DNA of 64,000 nucleotides from Neoarius graeffei. Lineage: Eukaryota > Chordata > Actinopteri > Siluriformes > Ariidae. Location: NCBI RefSeq assembly GCF_027579695.1, contig NC_083590.1:16726656-16790655 (forward strand), read 5' to 3'. Below are positions 46,301 to 59,847 of this stretch, piece after piece. A model generated the notes under the pieces. That model had not been told where the DNA came from, made no database searches, and saw only the letters and a list, made by a program, of their open reading frames with translations. Made by a program: the position numbers and the translations under genes. How positions within the stretch are numbered: the stretch's first letter is position 1; each line of letters starts with the position of its first letter.

Positions 46301-46857
46301 GGTGTGTGTGTGTGTGTGTGTGTGTTTTAGAGCTGTAAGATCTTTTAATGAAACACTGCTGTACAATGTGTTGTTTGTGGGTGTTTTTACACTGGACACT
46401 TGTTTCATACTGAGGTGTGTTGATTCTATTTGTGTTTTATTATTTTGGTGTGTTATGAATGTACCGGGGAGGGGGTGATGGGTCGACACTCAGATTGTAC
46501 ACCACATTAATATTCAGCGTTTTTGTCCTGCAATAAAAATGTGATGGACAGATGGTTCCAGAAAACAGAACAAAGTTCGTGTGTGTCATTAATGACTCTT
46601 CATTGGATTTCTTCCTGACACTATAAAGTTACATTTATAGAGCATTACATCACAGTGCTGCTGAGTTCTTCACTCTGATGGGTCAGGTGTTGATTCTCCT
46701 TTTTTAACCTGGGCCCTATTTTCCCATCTCTTTGTACCCAAATATTTACTCGGGACAAAAATGATTGAAATTGGTCCAGTACTGAGTTAGAACTCTGTAA
46801 CCGCTAAATGTCTGTACAAGGTAATTCTACAGGGCAAACATGTGATGACTGAGATGT
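43358..46857. other. Low-repeat region, no gene proven
   Basis: The left part (43358-43700) is CpG-rich with the NRF1 palindrome GCGCATGCGC at 43455-43464 and could be a promoter. A (TG)n run lies at 46302-46325. Short frames, for example one starting MDVSEERGNVV near 44301, have no splice or family support. This may be upstream or intronic DNA of the NLR gene that starts at 55827. Confidence 0.4.
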
Positions 46858-47141
46858 AGTGATGGCCAGATGAAGCTTCATGAAACACTGAAGCTTTCCA
46901 GCCAGTTGTGTTGAGAAGTGCTTCATTTCTCGAGGCTTCACTTGCTCACTAGACACACCTGCTGGTCAAATGAATAATCACAATCATCCAGACAATCCAG
47001 AGGCTGGAGCACAGCGGTTCATCAAACCAGGGTTATAGAAAGATACATCTGGACATATATTCTAAATATCTATATTCTGAATATAACTTGGAAATTTAAT
47101 AAAAAAATATATATACAATCATATTTTATTGTATAGAATTA

Positions 47142-47191
<50 letters not shown>

Positions 47192-47202
47192 TATGTCTTA
47201 TA

Positions 47203-48817
<1,615 letters not shown>

Positions 48818-49433
48818 TATAAAGGAATTGAGTAGTGTAATAGATCATAATAATGGTATTACTACAGCTCCAGTTGTGTTTAGTGAGAAGGAGGAAGCAA
48901 TGTGCTTGTGAAACTGGACAGAAGAGCCTGTGGGACTGATGTGTTTGTGGGACTGATAATTCTATGGGACTCACAAATAACATCATGACTTTACTCTGCT
49001 CTAACATTACAAACTCTACAATAGATTTAAATACAGAAATGAGCAACAATCCCTGTGAAAAACGCCCAGAAACAGATTGTGCCACAATAGTTGTGTTTTT
49101 ATACAAAGAAATGAGACCAAAGTGCCGTTTAAATACAGATTTATTATATTTAGTTGATCTTACATCCAGTTTTATAGTTGGAGAATAAAAAAAATGTCGG
49201 AGTGTCAGTTTACACATGAACAAGCCCCGAATCGCGGCGCGTCACTTCCGGATATCTAGAACTCCGCCCCCTGAGGCGAACCAATAGCGTCACTCTTGTT
49301 CCGCGAGGCGGTGTTTGTTAGCGGTCACGTGGTTTTAGGCAACTTGATACACGACTCGATGTGGGGATTCATTTGGCGCGCGCTCTCAGACTCGACACAT
49401 GATTCGAAGACTCAGATTCATCTGACCATCACT

Positions 49434-49876
49434 AAATCAACTAAAAGAGCCGAATCAAAGAGTCGATTCATTCCCTGAACGACACATCACTCGGAGTGAA
49501 TCAGTTCTCCTGAAGTGAAAGTGTTTCTCTTTCAGCTGAGACGCCGTTATGTTGCTGTTGGGAGAAAATAATAATAAAACCTCCAACTCCAGGCGGAAGC
49601 GGTGAGATTAATGAAGCCCAGCATGGAGTGCTGAGTAAAAGTGAGTGATGTGTTGGAGAGAAATGTGGTTGTATTTGACTGAGCTCGTGTAAAAACAGCA
49701 GTAAAACTGCGCAACTGAAATCATCTTCCCTGTAAAGCTGCTGTTTATCGGCTGTGTGTTCTATATTCGAGTTTCTCTCTTCAGTTTCTCATCTATTAAA
49801 CACTCAGAGAGTTTGGGGGAATTTAACTGGAAATCACATTTTTGGGTAGTTTGCACTTTAGCGACTGTAACACCAG
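49434..49876. other. Promoter-like or 5' UTR-like DNA, tentative
   Basis: Contains TCTTTCAGCTGAGACGCCGT and a GCGGTGAG donor-like site near 49610. It is a candidate upstream non-coding exon of the NLR gene, without proof. No other gene is seen. Confidence 0.3.
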
Positions 49877-49940
49877 AATATAATATAATATAATATAATA
49901 TAATATAATATAATATAATATAATATAATATAATATAATA
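49877..49940. repeat. (TATAA)n microsatellite
   Basis: About twelve pentamer units. Confidence 0.95.
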
Positions 49941-50232
49941 CAGGGCTCTCAAGTTCTGAAGTCAGTTCAGAGTGAGATTTTGTCGGGGGGGTGTTGGCAG
50001 ATTTTGAGGCCTTCAGTACGGGGGTAGGGGGCTCGCACTTGAAACACAGCGGTTCCAGGCCTGCCGTTTTAACAGCCATGACTGAGGAGAGAGTTCCGTC
50101 AAGGGCCAAGCTGTTTCTGGTCTTACTGAAGCCAACCATGGAGAAAACCCTCTCTGCATCGGAGAGAGAATGCTCATTTGCTTCTTCCCTGACATCTTTG
50201 AAACAGATAAATGCAATGATTAATGTCTGCAT
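49941..50232 (-). pseudogene. hAT transposase C-terminal fragment
   Basis: The minus strand reads ANEHSLSDAERVFSMVGFSK and LDGTLSSVMAVKTAGLEPLC, a hAT dimerisation domain variant, followed by CFKCEPPTPVLKASKSA. The element end CAGGGCTCTCAAGTTCTG starts at 49941. The other end was not located; 50233-50470 is AT-rich. Confidence 0.7.
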
Positions 50233-50473
50233 GGCCAGGATATAAAATATAAAAATGAAAAATTACAACTAAAAGTAGCCTACTGACTTAAATGGACTAT
50301 GCAATGATGAAACTGTATTTACTACAACTGCACTAAAACTGTTAAACCTAACAACACAAACAGATAATGGAAATATGACTACACTAGTGTAAGGATAAGA
50401 AATGATAACAGAATAAACCACCACCACCACTTCCTATATATTTTTCAAGTTACTTCATTTCATATGTATTGTT

Positions 50474-50852
50474 CTGGCGGCACGGTGGTGTAGTGGTTAG
50501 CGCTGTCGCCTCACAGCAAGAAGGTCCTGGGTTCGAGCCCCGGGGCCGGCGAGGGCCTTTCTGTGTGGAGTTTGCATGTTCTCCCCGTGTCCGCGTGGGT
50601 TTCCTCCGGGTGCTCCGGTTTCCCCCACAGTCCAAAGACATGCAGGTTAGGTTAACTGGTGACTCTAAATTGAGCGTAGGTGTGAATGCGAGTGTGAATG
50701 GTTGTCTGTGTCTATGTGTCAGCCCTGTGATGACCTGGCGACTTGTCCAGGGTGTACCCCGCCTCTCACCCGTAGTCAGCTGGGATAGGCTCCAGCTTGC
50801 CTGCGACCCTGTAGAAGGATAAAGCGGCTAGAGATAATGAGATGAGATATAT
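50474..50852 (+). repeat. tRNA-headed SINE, full length
   Basis: The head carries pol III boxes (TAGTGGTTAGCGC and GGTTCGAGCCC). The body contains CCTTTCTGTGTGGAGTTTGC and CCCCACAGTCCAAAGACATG. The tail contains CCCGTAGTCAGCTGGGATAG and ends ATAATGAGATGAGAT. It is a high-copy repeat in several fish, not a functional tRNA gene. Confidence 0.92.
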
Positions 50853-51475
50853 TGTTCTGTGTAGCAGTGTAGCTCACAAAATAGTCTCTGTGCTCCAGTT
50901 TCTGTGATGAGTAGTACAGAAAGAGAGGTGTAGTTTCTCCTTTTGGCCACAAGGTGGAGTATCCGCTAAAGTGAGCGCTGCTCAGGAGTAAACAAGGCAA
51001 GCACATGGACTGTAGTGCTAAGCGAGAGACCGTGTAAACACAAGCGCCTGACCATCTGCTACTGTATCTGTGTATTTTGCAGTTTGGCAAGTACCCAGTA
51101 AAGGAAGAGAGAAAAACTCACACTGAGTTTATATTCAAGTGTGCAACACGAGGACTAAAAACAGGTGTCAAAAATAGCTGCTGAAATTAGCAAGGATTCA
51201 AGATTGAAGTGGCGAGACAAGCTCACAGACTCTGGGCAAACTGAGAGTTAACATTATTAGCTGGAGACAATATTCCCCAACATCAGCTCTCGTTATTTTT
51301 GTTATGCAAGTACTAATTTCATTCAGGAAATCAGACCCGGCAGCAGAAGCGGTCTAGTAGCCGGGCATTGCACTGGCTGGGGGTGGGCACGCATCGGTGA
51401 ACCCAATTTTACTAGGGGGGTCCGGGGGCATGCTCCCCCGTAAGAAATTTTTGAAAAAAAAAAAAAACATTGTAA
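50853..51475. other. Intergenic, no gene seen
   Basis: Unclassified sequence with a short GGGGGGTCCGGGGGCATGCT motif near 51415 of the kind found inside hAT repeats. No ORF with support. Confidence 0.4.
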
Positions 51476-52354
51476 GGCCCTTTCCACACGGCAGTGGATT
51501 CAGGTGAATCCGATACAATTTTTTATCGTTTCGGCCTGGCGTCCACACGGCACCGGCGTTTTGGGTGCCCCAAAACGCAATCTTTTGAGAACGGGTTCCA
51601 GAGTAGAAAGATCTGGCAACGTTGCCATTGAGAAGTCGTCTGGATGAGTAGAACGGATGTGTTTACGATGACGTTACAACCACATGACTGTGAGTGCTTC
51701 ACGCCGGGTAGAAGTGTAACGAGAGAGAGAGAATAGCCCTTAGGGCAGAGTCAATCCCGCCAGCAAAAATAGGGAAAAAAAGGAGCGATCTCACCTCTTC
51801 AGATGTTGGTTTAAGTCCTACAATACATTCCTCAAAAAGGGCGTAGAAGAACAAATTAATCCATCAACGTGTAGCATTCAATTTATTCTGGACCATTAAA
51901 GACTCCACCTTCCGCGTAGAATCATACGTCATCCTCGCCGCCATATTGGATGGGTCAAAGCGGAGAATAAAGATGCCTCATTCATGTGCTGCGTCTGTAC
52001 CAACAGGTTTACCGTCCAAACGAGATCACATGGGATTACCTTTCATAGGTGAGACTGGAAAAATACTTTTCATTGTATTTGGTCATTATAATGTAATTTT
52101 ACGAACAGATTTTTCTGACTTTGTGGCTAATATGAAGTCTCGCGCATAATAGTTTATGCGCATGCGTCCTTGCTTCTATTGTTCTGGTGTCTCCAAAGGG
52201 ACCATCTTACAGCGCCCCTAGAGGTGTGGCATGTGTATTGCATCGTTTTCAGCAAGCATTGCATTGCCATATGGACCTGATATTTTACTGATCGTTGCCC
52301 ATGTGGATGCGATATTTTTTTTAAATAACATCTCGTTGTCGTGTGGATGTAGCC
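51476..52354 (+). mobile_element. PIF/Harbinger-like MITE carrying a THAP first exon
   Basis: Ends GGCCCTTTCCACACGGCA and (inverse) GGCTACATCCACACGACA. Target duplication TAA at 51473-51475 and 52355-52357. Inside are a CGCCGCCATATTGG YY1-type site (about 51938) and a THAP-like exon. The TSD fits PIF/Harbinger; fish elements pairing a THAP domain with a Harbinger-type transposase are known, but IS4EU-like elements are an alternative. Confidence 0.72.
51973..52048 (+). pseudogene. THAP-domain exon remnant
   Basis: ATG at 51973 gives MPHSCAA. After a small indel the frame continues CTNRFTVQTRSHGITFH, the C-x(2-4)-C and hydrophobic pattern that opens a THAP zinc finger, and then a GTGAGA donor at 52049. 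Later exons are missing. The product would have been the DNA-binding part of a transposase. Confidence 0.65.
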
Positions 52355-53008
52355 TAAAATGGTGTATTTTGAGCTCTTCAGACACCCTGTTCCGCTGCTA
52401 TATATTGTCCGTCACTGAGCGCATTTGCAGGGAATATTCCGTTTCATACGGAATATTGGCAGTATTCCGTTTGCGCACGAGTCATGTTGTAAACTCGTTC
52501 CAAATACCCAACACTGAATGTGCAAACGGATGATTGTGATCAATGTTGACAGCAAATTAAGATTGATATTTACAATTAAGAGTGCGCAACAGAAGATTAC
52601 ATCACACTCATACCCCTGTGCTACACTCATCCTCCCTGCACAAAGCCTAACTGCAGTCACTGAATCCCTTCTAAGTGAAACCATGCGCATTAAAAGTTTT
52701 ATGTCTCAAGTCTAGTTTTGTGAAGCATAACAACATTAATCTTTAATGCAGATGTGTTTTGTAGGTTAACTGAAACGTCAAAACCAGTTTCTTACCTCCA
52801 GTGCTTAGTTTGCAAATCAAACGCCAAGTGCATGACAGCGCAGGGCTGACGAGATGGGCGCAGGCCGAAACGTTAAGAAAACAGTGTGTCATGTATACAC
52901 ATTTTAAATTAAGGACTTTTTCTTTAATATTACGCCCTTTTAAAAAAAGAAAAGCATTTAATTGTAGTAGCCTGCGATTTATTTATTTATTTTAAATATT
53001 GTGTTAAA
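52355..53008. other. AT-rich interval, no gene seen
   Basis: Two or three copies of GGAATATTCCG-like words near 52433-52472, otherwise nothing recognised. Confidence 0.4.
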
Positions 53009-53553
53009 CACTGTAAAAAAAATCCGTTGTTTTTACGGAAAAATACTGGCAGCTGTGGTTGCCAGAATAATCCTGTTAAAAATACAGTGAAATGTAAACA
53101 ACATTACAGAATAACTTGTACATTTCACCGGGATTCAATGTAAAATTAGCAGTTTCAGCATGTAAAATTTACAAGTTATTCTGTAATGTTTACATATGTA
53201 CTGTATTTTTAACAGGATTATTCTGGCAACCACAGCTGCCAGTATTTTTCCGTAAAAACAACGGGATTTTTTATTTTATTTTTTTAACAGGGCAATGATG
53301 TAATTTTAACTATCACATTCTGTTTTAGTATTACAGTTTGTCTGTGTTTAAACTACAACAATTTGTAAATTCTACGAAAAAATATGATCAATTCAACATA
53401 TTCTTACTGTTAAATTAACAGTGGTGTTTGGTTAGGAGTTTTACAGTATATTGATGTAAATTACACACTGCTTCATTGTTTTTGTATTTACAGTTTTTTA
53501 TGTCATGATTTTACATAAATTCACTGTTAATTCTACAGACATTTTTTACAGTG
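53009..53553. mobile_element. Palindromic MITE with CACTGTAAAAAA ends
   Basis: Outer ends CACTGTAAAAAA and TTTTTTACAGTG. An inner palindrome with arms 53021-53128 and 53160-53268 (AATCCGTTGTTTTTACGGAA and inverse) is almost perfect and could fold into a long hairpin. No ORF. Superfamily unassigned. Confidence 0.75.
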
Positions 53554-53656
53554 TAGCCTATGACAGGGCGGGCGGGCCCACACCTAGGGCGGGCCCACTT
53601 GACTAAATGGGCGGGCCCGGCCCCCAAAGGCCCGCCCATTGCGCCGGGCCGGCAGG

Positions 53657-53658
<2 letters not shown>

Positions 53659-53698
<40 letters not shown>
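53659..53698. repeat. (AT)n microsatellite
   Basis: Pure AT run, preceded by a GC-rich GGGCGGGCCC repeat block (53566-53650). Confidence 0.9.
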
Positions 53699-53706
<8 letters not shown>

Positions 53707-53726
53707 ATATATGTGTATATATATGT

Positions 53727-53880
53727 TATTTACCAGCTGGGAGGTCCGTATCGTGAAATACCGTGACCGAGGTCTTGAAAGTACCGAGCGAGGCCCTCTG
53801 GGCCGAGGTCAGTATTCAAGGCCGAGGTCACGGTATTTCACCATATGGACCGAACTTAAGATGGTAAATAATATATTTAT
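53727..53880. repeat. Inverted repeat GGTCCGTATCGTGAAATACC
   Basis: Left and right arms (about 53743-53765 and 53829-53851) pair as GTGAAATACCGTGACC with GGTCACGGTATTTCAC; outer parts include TATTTACCAGC and its partial inverse. It may be one end of a longer unclassified repeat that continues to about 54470. Confidence 0.6.
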
Positions 53881-54761
53881 TTTTTTCTTTACCAAATTCT
53901 AACAGAAAACGAGAGCGCCCGAAAGGGAAAACCGAGCTGAGCCGCCATTTTGAATCCTCATTCACGGCTGTAATGCAAATTGCTTCCTCCTTGGTATACA
54001 AGTGCACTTCCATGGCAGGAAAAAAACTACATTTTGCCGCCTACGTAGTCCCCTGTTTATACAAAATTGAGTCATTCAGGATTCAGCCATGTTTTTGCTC
54101 GGTGTTAGCAACAGTTACATGTTTTTAGCTTTCTCCTGAAATGTTTTCTTTTATTCTTCCTCAGGGTAGTAAAACTCGCTTTCGCTGTGAACACTGTCGT
54201 TATCGCTATCCATGCTGTAAAATTAATGCTATTCTCCTGAGAAATGCTGGCAAAAATGTATAAGATTTTTCATAATCTTATAAATAAATCTGATAAAAAA
54301 AAGATAAATGTTGACAAAAAATGCTACTATGTTTGTTGTTGTTGTGAACGAGCGAGTCGCCAGAGGTCCGTAACCGGGGTCTGTATTGTAGGATACGGAC
54401 CCGCTTGCCAGCCAATCAGAGTGCAGGATTTGATGGAAACCGCACCGCGAAAAAAATTAAAAATCATATGATGAGATGATTTACTCTACTGTAGGCGACT
54501 CATCGAATATGGCGCTCCCACGTCGTCCAGTGTGTGTCGGTCTGCACTTCACTACATCGGCTTCTTTCGAAAGTTATTGGCGGGATCACGTAAATTTTAC
54601 CCGGATACAACAATGCTATTTTTTGATTGGCTGTTGGGTAGCTACATTTCTCAGTTTATTGACTGACGTGAAGCTATTTCTGAACTCTGCGGGAAACCGC
54701 TTGATGCTGCTCTTCGTCCACAGTTAAAAAAATAGCAGTGCACCTTGGTGGGTGGTGTCGG

Positions 54762-55145
54762 CGGCACGGTGGTGTCGTTGTTAGCACAGTCGCCTCACAG
54801 CAAGAAGGTTCTGGGTTCGAACCCAGCGGCCGGCGAGGGCCTTTCTGTGTGGAGTTTGCATGTTCTCCCCATGTCTGTGTGGGTTTCCTCCGGGTGCTCC
54901 GGTTTCCCCCACAGTCCAAAGACATGCAGGTTAGGTTAATATGGGACAGCCTTGGGCTGAAGTGCCCTTGAGCGAGGCACCGAACTCCCAACTGCTCCCC
55001 GGGTGCTGTTAGCATGGCTGCCCACTGCTCTGGGTATGTGTGTGTGCTGCTCATTGCTCACGTGTGTGTTCACTGCTTCAGATGGGTTAAATGCAGAGAG
55101 GAAATTTCACAAGTGTGTGATGAATAAAGTTGTGCTTTCTTTCGA
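54762..55145 (+). repeat. tRNA-headed SINE, second tail type
   Basis: The head and first 190 nt match the SINE at 50474, but the tail is different: CTTGGGCTGAAGTGCCCTTG, CCCACTGCTCTGGGTATGTG and GATGAATAAAGTTGTGCTTT. No pol III terminator is evident inside. Confidence 0.88.
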
Positions 55146-55264
55146 GTAACTTCTGTGTGTGAGAGATACAAGTCTCAGTGCGAGGATCAGCGATATTTAG
55201 AAGTTGTTTAATGGCTGAATGCAGGTGTAATGTCCTGGTATCAGTGTTTTTCTCATAGTGTCTT

Positions 55265-55405
55265 TAGGCTGCTTTCTTCTTCTCCTTCTCACCGTTAGGG
55301 GTCACTACAGTGGATCTGTTCCGCATATTTGATTTGGTGTAGGTTTTACACCAGATGCCCTTCCTGACCCAACCGTCCCCAGTCTATCTGGGCTTGGGAC
55401 CAGCA
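55265..55405 (+). repeat. Dispersed fish repeat
   Basis: Contains CACCAGATGCCCTTCCTGAC and CTGGGCTTGGGACCAGCA, a 3'-end-like repeat common in teleosts, possibly from a LINE. The rest of 55146-55826 holds no recognised gene. Confidence 0.5.
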
Positions 55406-55826
55406 TTAACTCTGTATTGTGCTGCTTTCTTGCCTTTGCAACATAGATTCTCTGTGTTCTTGGCCATGCTGATGGGAAACAAGATGAGGAAATGTAAGGA
55501 GCTGCTGACTCTGGGTTATTATTGGTTTGTTCCTGTGTCTTTCAGGGAGACCGTGAGCTGGACTAGTGAATAGAGTAAAGTATGGCTCAGAAAACAAGAT
55601 GCCACGTCTCAGCATTTTCAGCACAACTGACAAAATATATTTACTATCATGTGATCCTTCAGTAAAAACAGATCATGGATCGTTCACGATGTAAAACAGT
55701 CATTTTTAAATAACTTTAATTAATTTATCTTATCAATTTCGGAATCCTTCACATGTGCAGTTCATTTAGATGTTAATTTTTTTTCTCCAATTTTAACAGA
55801 ATGTTTTGTTTTTTTCTGATTTTTAG

Positions 55827-55968
55827 GAGTGTAATTCATTCAGTCCAAGAGCTCAGCGTCTTCAGGAATCAGCAGTGAGTCCATGAGCTGTGTGTCCATA
55901 CACTAATATTCAAAAATGGAGAGCCGTGATCTGGACACAGATAATGTGACCCCACCCTCAGAAAAGCG
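55827..55968 (+). CDS. First coding exon of an NLR-C receptor gene
   Basis: The acceptor TTTTTAG ends at 55826 and the donor GTAAGC starts at 55969. ATG at 55916 gives MESRDLDTDNVTPPSEK plus two bases (phase 2), which joins the phase-2 exon at 60372 to read R-K-L-Q. Short acidic start peptides of this kind precede repeat exons and the FISNA-NACHT exon in fish NLRP12/NLRC3-like genes. The upstream 89 nt would be 5' UTR. The full gene would run beyond the window. Confidence 0.65.
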
Positions 55969-56333
55969 GTAAGCGACCATGTTCTAATGTTTTGGTCATT
56001 AACTGTTCATATCTGAAATATGGAGTGAGGATATCTGAAAAGATAAACTGAACAAAAATTTATACTGAGAATGAAAAGTTTAGTCGCCACTTGAAAAAAT
56101 GCCAGATTCTGTTCATTGTTAGTAAAATTATGTTCTTATAAAATTAAAAATGCAGTCGTATGAGACAATACACTAAAGCCACGATATGAATCAAATCCCA
56201 ATCCAGGCTTCACAGGACCAGACTGATGAGACGGTGCTGACACAAAACATTACATTTTAAAGTTTAAAACATTTATTTTGATTTGTAAAGGCAGCAAATC
56301 AAACCACTGCAATATCAATACAGTCGGCAGGGG

Positions 56334-57640
56334 TTTTTCTAGAAAAATTTAGTATGAGGGCGCTCACCATGGCGAGAGAGCGAAGCGACCGGGGGGGTGC
56401 CGCCATGCAAAGCCTTTGAAAAATTGAGGCTACAATGGGCCATTCTGAGGCTCTGAGAGGGAAATTGTAACAAATTGTTTGTCAACATTGAAAAAGAAAA
56501 TAAAACTTTGTCGCAAACACTTAATTCAAATTCTAATACCTCATAATTCAAATTAGACATAATACTAATTCCTCATGATTCAAATTGAAATTTATAATTC
56601 AAATTCAAATGAATCAAACTTACAAAGTATTAAACATTCACCAGAGAAACCTGTCGTTTTCTTGTACTAGAATAAGGTAGAGTTAGTTGTTCAAAATGAA
56701 AAAAAAAATTCCAGAGCAAAATTTTCTTTAAATGGAAACTAAAAAAGCAAACGTTCTAAAGTTGGAATCCAACCCAAATCACAAAGTTTGAAACCATGCA
56801 AAACATGTAAGCGTGCTTAAAAAAAAAAAAACATACATGAACTTTTCCTGGAACTCGGCCTTTTTCTCATTTTGCTTTTCCACTGAACACTCGGTGCTTC
56901 ATCAGAGCAAGACATCTGGACTTCATTCATCACGGATTCCGCGACGCCGCTGTCACAGCGCTCGGTTGGCGCGTGCTTCAGTGAGCGCTACAGCTTCAAC
57001 GAGCTTCAATCGGCGGCACGGACCGATCCCTGGATTGTCGCGATCTCGCCATTGGAAACATCTTTATCCGCTTTGTGACAGAAAAAAGAAGTCATCTTCT
57101 TCTGCCCCGGACAGTCTTTGGCTTTCTTCCGTTTCGTGCCGCAGGATGACATCTTTAAATGCCCAAGTGTCAACAAAAACAACTCGCGAACTACTTTTGT
57201 CAAAAGCTCCCGCGCCGGTGGGTGAAAGGTCATTCAGTCTCGAGAAATCTTGCTCTGCAAGTCAGCTGACCTTGTATGTAACCCATGTCAAATCTCGCGA
57301 GAGCAGCCACGACAACTAAACAACTAAACAACATGGTGCCTCGGTCTGGAAAACGCCAATTCGGATCGTTTTTGCACCATCTGACGGTGTATCTACAATG
57401 ATTGGAATATTTTTGGAGTAATTATAGCATATTTGATGATCAGACACATTGTCACGTGGTGTTGCTGGGATGTTTTCACGGAGAAAAGATGGTTTTGAGA
57501 AAGATGGCATGTTGTGCAGTAGCATATAAGTGCATGGCCTAAGTGTGACTTGGGGTTCAATTGGCATTTCGGTAAGAGGGCGCAGCGCCCCTGTTCCCCG
57601 GTTTAGATGAAAGCATGGTTGGGGTGTTAAACTCAGATCC
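56334..57640 (-). mobile_element. Probable hAT remnant, ZMYM-like
   Basis: The left end near 56334 (CAGGGGTTTTTCTAGAAAAA) looks like a hAT end. The right end is not certain. The minus strand at about 57050-57160 reads CGTKRKKAKDCPGQKKMTSF, like the start of ZMYM-type hAT transposases. No other domain is seen. Confidence 0.4.
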
Positions 57641-58241
57641 TGTGTCAAATCCAGGCGTTTATTTTAACCTGCATTTCAGACCGTGGTCAATCTAGCCATG
57701 ATAGAAACTGGAGTGCGTGTATGTATATACAGCGGTTTACTGTAACTACCTTCAGATGGCTCCACTACAGATCTGCTGTGAATTCTGGATAGTGTGAAAA
57801 TGTTAAAGGAGAACTGAAGTCACTTTTTTAACTTTCTTTCTTTCTTAACGTGTTATTCAATTATGTTTTCAGTTTTAGTAACCTTATATCATGACTCGTA
57901 TTGGCAACTAATTGCAATAAAATATTATATTTATCGACCTATTCGGTTTTTAGCCGTGTTGAATTTAGTTTGTTTGGTCCACGACAGGCGTCGCTTATCG
58001 ACATGATCTTCACGAGACTTGTGTGAGACTTCGAAACGTGAAGTGTCAGTCAGGTGTCAGTGCCACCATTTTTAAAACTGCTTTCCAAACAAAGTATTGC
58101 ACAAAAACGAGTTTAAATGACAATTACTGCCTACTTTTTTCAAACTTTCCTGATTGCTATCAAAACAAACAAAACTTCCGGCTTGATTATGTCAGCATTT
58201 GACAGAGGGCGCGCGCATCTCTTGATAACGTTGGCAGATGT

Positions 58242-58367
58242 TGCCCTGTGTCCCAAATCACTCTCTACTCCCTATATAGGGCACTATATAGTGGGGATGC
58301 CATTTTGTAGTCGTAATTCCCTCTATAGGGAGTAGTGAATGAGTGAGCAATTTCAGACATAGGGTTG
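58242..58367. mobile_element. Small MITE with CCTGTGTCCCAAATC ends
   Basis: A 126-bp unit with imperfect inverse ends (CCTGTGTCCCAAATCACTC and GAGTGAGCAATTTCAGACAT). Similar units are common in fish. Confidence 0.55.
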
Positions 58368-58539
58368 GTCACTTTGATTTGCGCTGTATGTTTTACTTCC
58401 ATCCTACAATGTCTCACACAGGTCTCCGTGAATCTCGTTTATGGCCATTGCTTTGACATATGGACTGATATATTACAGAGCATATTTCAAACACTTGTAA
58501 CGTGCTATAGCAGCGACAAAATAGCCATCAGAAATGCAT

Positions 58540-58546
58540 TCCTATA

Positions 58547-58582
<36 letters not shown>

Positions 58583-59535
58583 ACCTTTAGTTTACCAGGG
58601 ATAAAAAATCATGTTGAGATTAAAATCTCTTTTACAAGTGAGCCCTGGCCAAGAAGGCAGCACACAAAAACAGAATTAAGAACAGAATAACAATCATCAC
58701 ACACACTCACAGAACAAAACAATAAAAAAAATTAAGAACAGACAAACAAAGCAGACAGAAAATTTAAAAACAAGAACAGACTGACTGATACACTCGGTTA
58801 AGACAAACTTTGAAATCAACAAGTGAAATAAAAACCTCAAGTTTTAGTTGTCTCTGTAGCTCATTCCATGCTGTTGGAGCACTACAAGCAAAGGCAGTCT
58901 TACCAAACTCAGATTTTGCCTGCACATCATACAAGATATATCTACTTGACCGTAAATTGTACTGAGATGTACTAGGTGTTAAAAGAACAGATATATCAGA
59001 AGGACGTTGGCCAATAATTGCTTTGTACGCAAAAATTCACCAATGTTTATGTCTTCTCATTAAGAGTGAGGACCAACCAACCATTTCATACAAGGCACAA
59101 TGATGGGTGGAGTAACTTGCTTGTGTGATAAATCTTAACACAGAATGATACACAGAGTCTAAGGACTGTAGCAGAGCTTTAGAGGTATGTCTATAAAATA
59201 TGTCCCCATAATCCGAGACTGGCAGAAAAGTAGATTCAACCAATCTTTTCCAGTTGAGGCAGGGAGGATCTCAGCTTATGGGTTCTAGAAAAGAACATGA
59301 ACTTTATTTTCTTATCATTAAGAATTAATTTCAAGGAATTTCGATTGCACTGTACCACAGTAAATGCTTCTTGCAGCTTTAAAATGGTCTCAGCCGGTGA
59401 TGCAGCAGAACGGTAAATTATAGTATCCTCTGCATACAGATGCATATTTACATTCATAAGCTCTTTACTGAGATTGTTAATGTATATTGTGAACAACAAG
59501 GGCCCAAGTACGGAGCCCTGTGGGACACCAGATTT
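58540..59535 (-). mobile_element. L2/CR1-like LINE 3' fragment
   Basis: A minus-strand LINE truncated at its 5' end inside the RT domain near 59535, with 3' UTR and an (ATA)n tail: (ATT)n at 58548-58578 on the + strand. It is 5' truncated, as is usual for the group. Confidence 0.75.
58800..59535 (-). pseudogene. LINE reverse transcriptase fragment (Jockey superfamily)
   Basis: Reads [20 protein letters not shown] (about 59535-59475), then [10 protein letters not shown] at the active site where the family has YADD; Asp-to-Glu there is a substitution that would harm catalysis. Next comes GWSSLLMRRHKHW, and then, in broken frames, AFACSAPTAWNELQRQ near 58900-58860, the conserved C-terminus of L2/CR1-type LINEs. 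Several frame changes are visible. Confidence 0.75.
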
Positions 59536-59847
59536 GACAGTAATATGTAATATGTATTTAATAAAAATGAGAAATAGAATTTTGATGATATATTTGCCTT
59601 CATTTCTCCTTTAAGCAGTGGTGTTCTACAGGCTGTTTCAGTTTTATTGTTTCCACATTCACACGGGCTGAATGAAACGAGGCTGTGGGCCTGGAGTTTG
59701 ACCCCATGTGCCATAACACTTCCTTCTGATTACCTTCACTTTCTGGACTGTTCAGTCAGTGTGCTTTGAGGCAGTTAGGTTTCCACTCTATAACTCTGTG
59801 CTCTGTGGGCTACGACCTCTGTTGCTGCCACCTAGTGTGTAAGAAAA

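Larger units (their letters stand above)
57807..59610. mobile_element. TTAA-flanked element with AGGAGAA ends, containing a LINE
   Basis: Inverted ends AGGAGAA(C/A)TGAAG(T/G)CA with TTAA at 57803-57806 and 59611-59614, as in piggyBac or Kolobok elements. No transposase. About 800 bp remain without the nested LINE at 58540-59535 and a small MITE (58242-58367). Confidence 0.7.

Noticed and set aside
49761-49952. Minus-strand frame of YYIIL repeats
   Set aside because: Translation of the TATAA microsatellite.
50484-50555. tRNA gene-like region with A and B boxes
   Set aside because: It is the head of a SINE repeated at 54762 and 59848, with SINE body following; the cloverleaf is not conserved.
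52433-52472. GGAATATTCCG words as an operator-like array
   Set aside because: Only two or three copies in AT-rich DNA, no nearby gene.
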